A DNA stretch of 5,977 nt, taken from positions 1-5,977 of the forward strand of contig CAZEML010000232.1 of NCBI GenBank assembly GCA_964513285.1, written 5' to 3'. Both the position numbers and the translations under genes were made by a program. The stretch is from UBA11606 sp964513285 (lineage in GTDB: Bacteria > Actinomycetota > Acidimicrobiia > Acidimicrobiales > Aldehydirespiratoraceae). Below the pieces are notes generated by a model. The model searched no databases, was not told the DNA's origin, and saw only the letters and a list, made by a program, of their open reading frames with translations. Positions 3,967 to 5,977 of this stretch are shown one piece after another; the stretch's first letter is position 1, and each line of letters begins with the position of its first letter.

Positions 3967-5541
3967 ATGGCCGGGGGAACGCTGAGTCGATTGGCCGCCA
4001 CGGTCGTCGCTTTGTCGCTGGCAGCCGGGGCATGCAGTGGCGGAAGCAAAGACTCGCCGGTGGCCGCGCCGAACGAGATCCAAGCCGGGATGCTCATCGA
4101 CAGCATCGTCGCCGGCATCGGCTTTCGAACCGAGACCCTCTCCGGCGTGACAACCGCAGCGGGCCGGTATCCGTATCGACCTGGCGAGACGGTGGTGTTC
4201 TTCGTCGGCGACACCGAATTTCCCCCGGTACCGGCCGGATCGGTCATCACGCCTCAGACGTTCCTCGATGCGTACCCGGACCCCGCCGTCGCCACCAACG
4301 TCATGCGGTACCTGCAGTCACTCGATGATGACCGCGACCCGAAGTCCGGCATCCGCATACCGCCCGACGCGTTCGGATCAAGCGACCCGCTGGACTTCAC
4401 GCTCGACGAGCGCGCATTCGAAGCGCAGGTCAAGGAAGTCAACGGTGCGTTCTTTGAACTCGTGTCGACGACAGATGCGGTGGCGCACTGGCGGGACACC
4501 CTCGGCGACAGCGATCCGGCGGATATCGACGGCGACCAGATTCCCAACGTCGAGGACAACTGTCCGTTCCGGCCCAACCCCGATCAGGCCAACGGCGACG
4601 GTGACCCCCTCGGCGACGCATGCGATGAGTGCCCGACGGACGCTCCGCCCGGCTCCCAGCGGCTCGGCACGGACGGCTGCGTTCTCTCGCTCGACGGCCT
4701 GACGGCAGTGCTCGACAGTGTCGGCGCCGGCGCCCCCCGGTGGTTCGACCGGGACGGCGACGGCGCGTTGGACATCGGGGACAACTGTCCCACCATCCCG
4801 AACCCCGATCAGGCCGACAGCGACGGGAACGACATCGGCGACGCATGCGAATCCGCCGGCCCCCAGGACCCGCGAACGACCACACCGACGCCGGAAGGCG
4901 ATGCGGTCGCACCGGCCGATCCCGACGCAGCAGTACCGGACCTGCCGTCGGAGCCCGCGGCCGACGAAGTCAGCTCACCTGAACCCGACCCGCTGATCGA
5001 CGAGCCACCACCGCCGGAACCGGTGACCCCCGACGAACCCGAGCCCGCACCGCCGGAACCGGTCGCCCCCGCCGAGCCGGAGGCCCCGGCCGAGCCCGAA
5101 CCCGCAGCACCCGAACCGACCACCACGACCGGGGCCCCGGCGACGACCCAAGCTCCCACTACCACCGAAGCAGCGGCGACCAGCACGACGACCACTTCGT
5201 CCACGACGACCGTGGTCGCGAACCGCCCGCCGACGGCGGTGGGCGACTTCGTCGACATGTTCATCAACTCCCAGCGGAACGCCTTCGTGGTGAGGAACGA
5301 CACCGACCCCGACGGCGACGTGCTCACGATCGTGGCCGTCACCCAACCCGCCCGAGGACGCGTGTTCTTCCAGCCTGACCCGGCGTTCACCTTCCAGACC
5401 GACCCCACGCTCTGGGTCGTCATACGCGACATGGACGGCGACCCGAACGTCGTCGAGACCTCGTTCACCTACACGATCGAAGACCCGTCCGGCGAACGCA
5501 GCACCGCGACGGTCACCCTCACCTTCCGAGAGCCCCGCTGA
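3967..5541 (+). CDS. Secreted lipoprotein with thrombospondin type 3 calcium-binding repeats and a C-terminal Ig/cadherin-like domain (524 aa)
   Basis: A signal peptide (residues 1-22, hydrophobic LAATVVALSLAAGA) ends at Cys23, so the protein is probably lipid-anchored outside the membrane. Residues 38-170 form a globular domain with GRYPYRPGETVVFFVGD (66-82) and YLQSLDDDRDPKSGI (115-129), a pattern shared by many bacterial surface lipoproteins. Two thrombospondin-3 type calcium-binding blocks follow: 181-220 (DIDGDQIPNVEDNCP) and 261-294 (DRDGDGALDIGDNCP). Residues about 320-383 are a Pro/Glu repeat tract and 385-415 a Thr-rich tract, both likely extended wall-spanning linkers. Residues 419-521 look like a bacterial Ig/cadherin-like beta-sandwich (NRPPTAVGD, NDTDPDGD, FTYTIEDPSG). 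The ATG is chosen for the signal peptide and the TAGGGT box 6 nt upstream. The gene lies outside the islet. Role unknown; adhesion or a structural surface function fits. Confidence 0.88.
   Translation: MAGGTLSRLAATVVALSLAAGACSGGSKDSPVAAPNEIQAGMLIDSIVAGIGFRTETLSGVTTAAGRYPYRPGETVVFFVGDTEFPPVPAGSVITPQTFLDAYPDPAVATNVMRYLQSLDDDRDPKSGIRIPPDAFGSSDPLDFTLDERAFEAQVKEVNGAFFELVSTTDAVAHWRDTLGDSDPADIDGDQIPNVEDNCPFRPNPDQANGDGDPLGDACDECPTDAPPGSQRLGTDGCVLSLDGLTAVLDSVGAGAPRWFDRDGDGALDIGDNCPTIPNPDQADSDGNDIGDACESAGPQDPRTTTPTPEGDAVAPADPDAAVPDLPSEPAADEVSSPEPDPLIDEPPPPEPVTPDEPEPAPPEPVAPAEPEAPAEPEPAAPEPTTTTGAPATTQAPTTTEAAATSTTTTSSTTTVVANRPPTAVGDFVDMFINSQRNAFVVRNDTDPDGDVLTIVAVTQPARGRVFFQPDPAFTFQTDPTLWVVIRDMDGDPNVVETSFTYTIEDPSGERSTATVTLTFREPR
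4555..4625 (+). repeat. Thrombospondin-3 repeat unit, copy 1 (DNA-level repeat)
   Basis: This 71-bp stretch encodes DNCP...NPDQA...GDACD and is about four-fifths identical to 4780-4850, in frame and 225 bp apart. It points to duplication within the gene. Confidence 0.75.
4780..4850 (+). repeat. Thrombospondin-3 repeat unit, copy 2 (DNA-level repeat)
   Basis: Partner of 4555-4625. It shares long exact blocks, including AACCCCGATCAGGCC and TCGGCGACGCATGCGA, and encodes the second DNCP...NPDQA...GDACE calcium-binding loop. Confidence 0.75.
4954..5211 (+). repeat. Low-complexity Pro/Glu then Thr-rich coding tract
   Basis: Irregular repeats encode PEP/EPEP units and then runs of Thr with Ala and Ser. 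ACCGCCGGAACCGGT occurs exactly twice (5010-5024 and 5049-5063). Such tracts form extended cell-surface stalks and often vary in length between strains. Confidence 0.7.
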
Positions 5542-5553
5542 GCCTTTCGGCGA

Positions 5554-5958
5554 CTACTTCGGCTTGGTAACGATCCAGCCCCGCCGTCGGACCTCGAGCA
5601 CGAGCGATTTGGTCGGCGCAGCACGGACAGCACGCTCCATCTCGGCCCGGGCTTCGTCGGTCATCCCCTTCGGCTTCGCCTCCGGTGGCTGGGCTGGCGC
5701 GGGCTCCGGAACCGGTTCGGACTCGGCGACATCCTCGGTCTCGGCCCGCTGATCTGCCTCGTACTCGGCCTGCTGGAGCTGATCGATCAGCTCGGCGGCC
5801 TCGTCGGCGGTGAACCGACCCGCCGCCTGGCGCTGGTTGAACCCCATCGGGCCCCGGGCGTCCTTGAAGTCGGCGTGCCCGGCGTTCTGGAGGAGCTCGA
5901 GCAGCTCGGCCACCTGCCGATGTGATGCGGCTGGCCCCGCACTCTGCCCGAACGCCAT
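5554..5958 (-). CDS. Hypothetical protein with N-terminal helical domain, acidic Pro-rich linker and C-terminal basic motif (134 aa)
   Basis: I do not recognise a named family. The N-terminal part (residues 12-66) is a compact, probably helical module with a conserved-looking core: HRQVAELLELLQNAGH, then FKDARGPMGFNQRQAAGRFT, then ADEAAELIDQLQ. Residues 68-97 are an acidic Pro/Glu/Ala linker (EPVPEPAPAQPPEAKP). The C-terminal part (99-134) is a charged helix (TDEARAEMERAV) followed by LVLEVRRRGWIVTKPK, a short basic end. No signal peptide, membrane segment or catalytic motif is visible, so it is likely cytosolic. The start is ATG at 5956-5958; no clear Shine-Dalgarno precedes it in the 19 bases available, so the start could differ. 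It is convergent with the lipoprotein, with 12 bp between the stops, and ends in TAG. The domain layout suggests a binding protein, but no function is assigned. Confidence 0.75.
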   Translation of the reverse strand: MAFGQSAGPAASHRQVAELLELLQNAGHADFKDARGPMGFNQRQAAGRFTADEAAELIDQLQQAEYEADQRAETEDVAESEPVPEPAPAQPPEAKPKGMTDEARAEMERAVRAAPTKSLVLEVRRRGWIVTKPK

Positions 5959-5977
5959 GGCTGCAGTGTTGCACGGT

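Noticed and set aside
4809..5468. Val/Gly/Ser-rich open frame on the minus strand
   Set aside because: It is the antisense of the low-complexity Pro/Glu/Thr tract of the lipoprotein and has no independent support.
1..5977. CRISPR array, riboswitch, toxin-antitoxin or defence genes
   Set aside because: No regularly spaced repeats, no recognisable riboswitch aptamer and no such protein families were seen on either strand.

Overview
The window is GC-rich double-stranded bacterial DNA. Leaderless-looking promoters, GTG starts, a Pro/Glu/Thr-rich thrombospondin-3 lipoprotein and the gene set suggest a high-GC actinobacterium, possibly of the Acidimicrobiia/Ilumatobacter type. That placement is inference; no marker gene here fixes the taxonomy.

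Layout. (i) 2-625: the 3' part of a polar-amino-acid type ABC transporter ATPase, entering from the left and carrying an in-frame amber codon at 101-103. (ii) 641-1045, minus strand: a small stand-alone cyclic-nucleotide-binding-domain protein, convergent with the ATPase. (iii) 1046-1140: a divergent promoter region. (iv) 1141-1214: an intact tRNA-Ala (anticodon TGC). (v) 1216-3802: a compact three-gene plus-strand operon (Leu/Phe/Val-type amino acid dehydrogenase, DUF1330 protein, zeta-crystallin-like quinone oxidoreductase) followed by a 175-bp non-coding tail. (vi) 3803-3847: an exact 45-bp copy of the 3' part of the tRNA-Ala. (vii) 3967-5541: a secreted lipoprotein with calcium-binding thrombospondin-3 repeats. 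(viii) 5554-5958, minus strand: a small unrecognised protein, convergent with the lipoprotein.

The main discovery candidate is the 2.6-kb segment between the intact tRNA-Ala and its displaced 3' fragment. The 45-bp direct repeat starts at the anticodon stem-loop and ends one base past the discriminator base, which is how a tRNA-targeting tyrosine integrase leaves attL and attR. The far end also holds two 21-bp imperfect direct repeats 61 bp apart, each with two GGAC boxes 10 bp apart, plus a 14-bp perfect palindrome. These resemble integrase arm-type sites. The segment carries only metabolic cargo and no integrase, so it is either a decayed island or an integrase-less satellite moved in trans. 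Without it, the locus would read ABC ATPase, cNMP-binding protein, tRNA-Ala, lipoprotein, hypothetical protein.

The cargo genes are tightly coupled (0-bp gap, then a 1-base stop/start overlap) and probably act together in amino-acid or carbonyl redox metabolism. The exact pathway cannot be read from the sequence.
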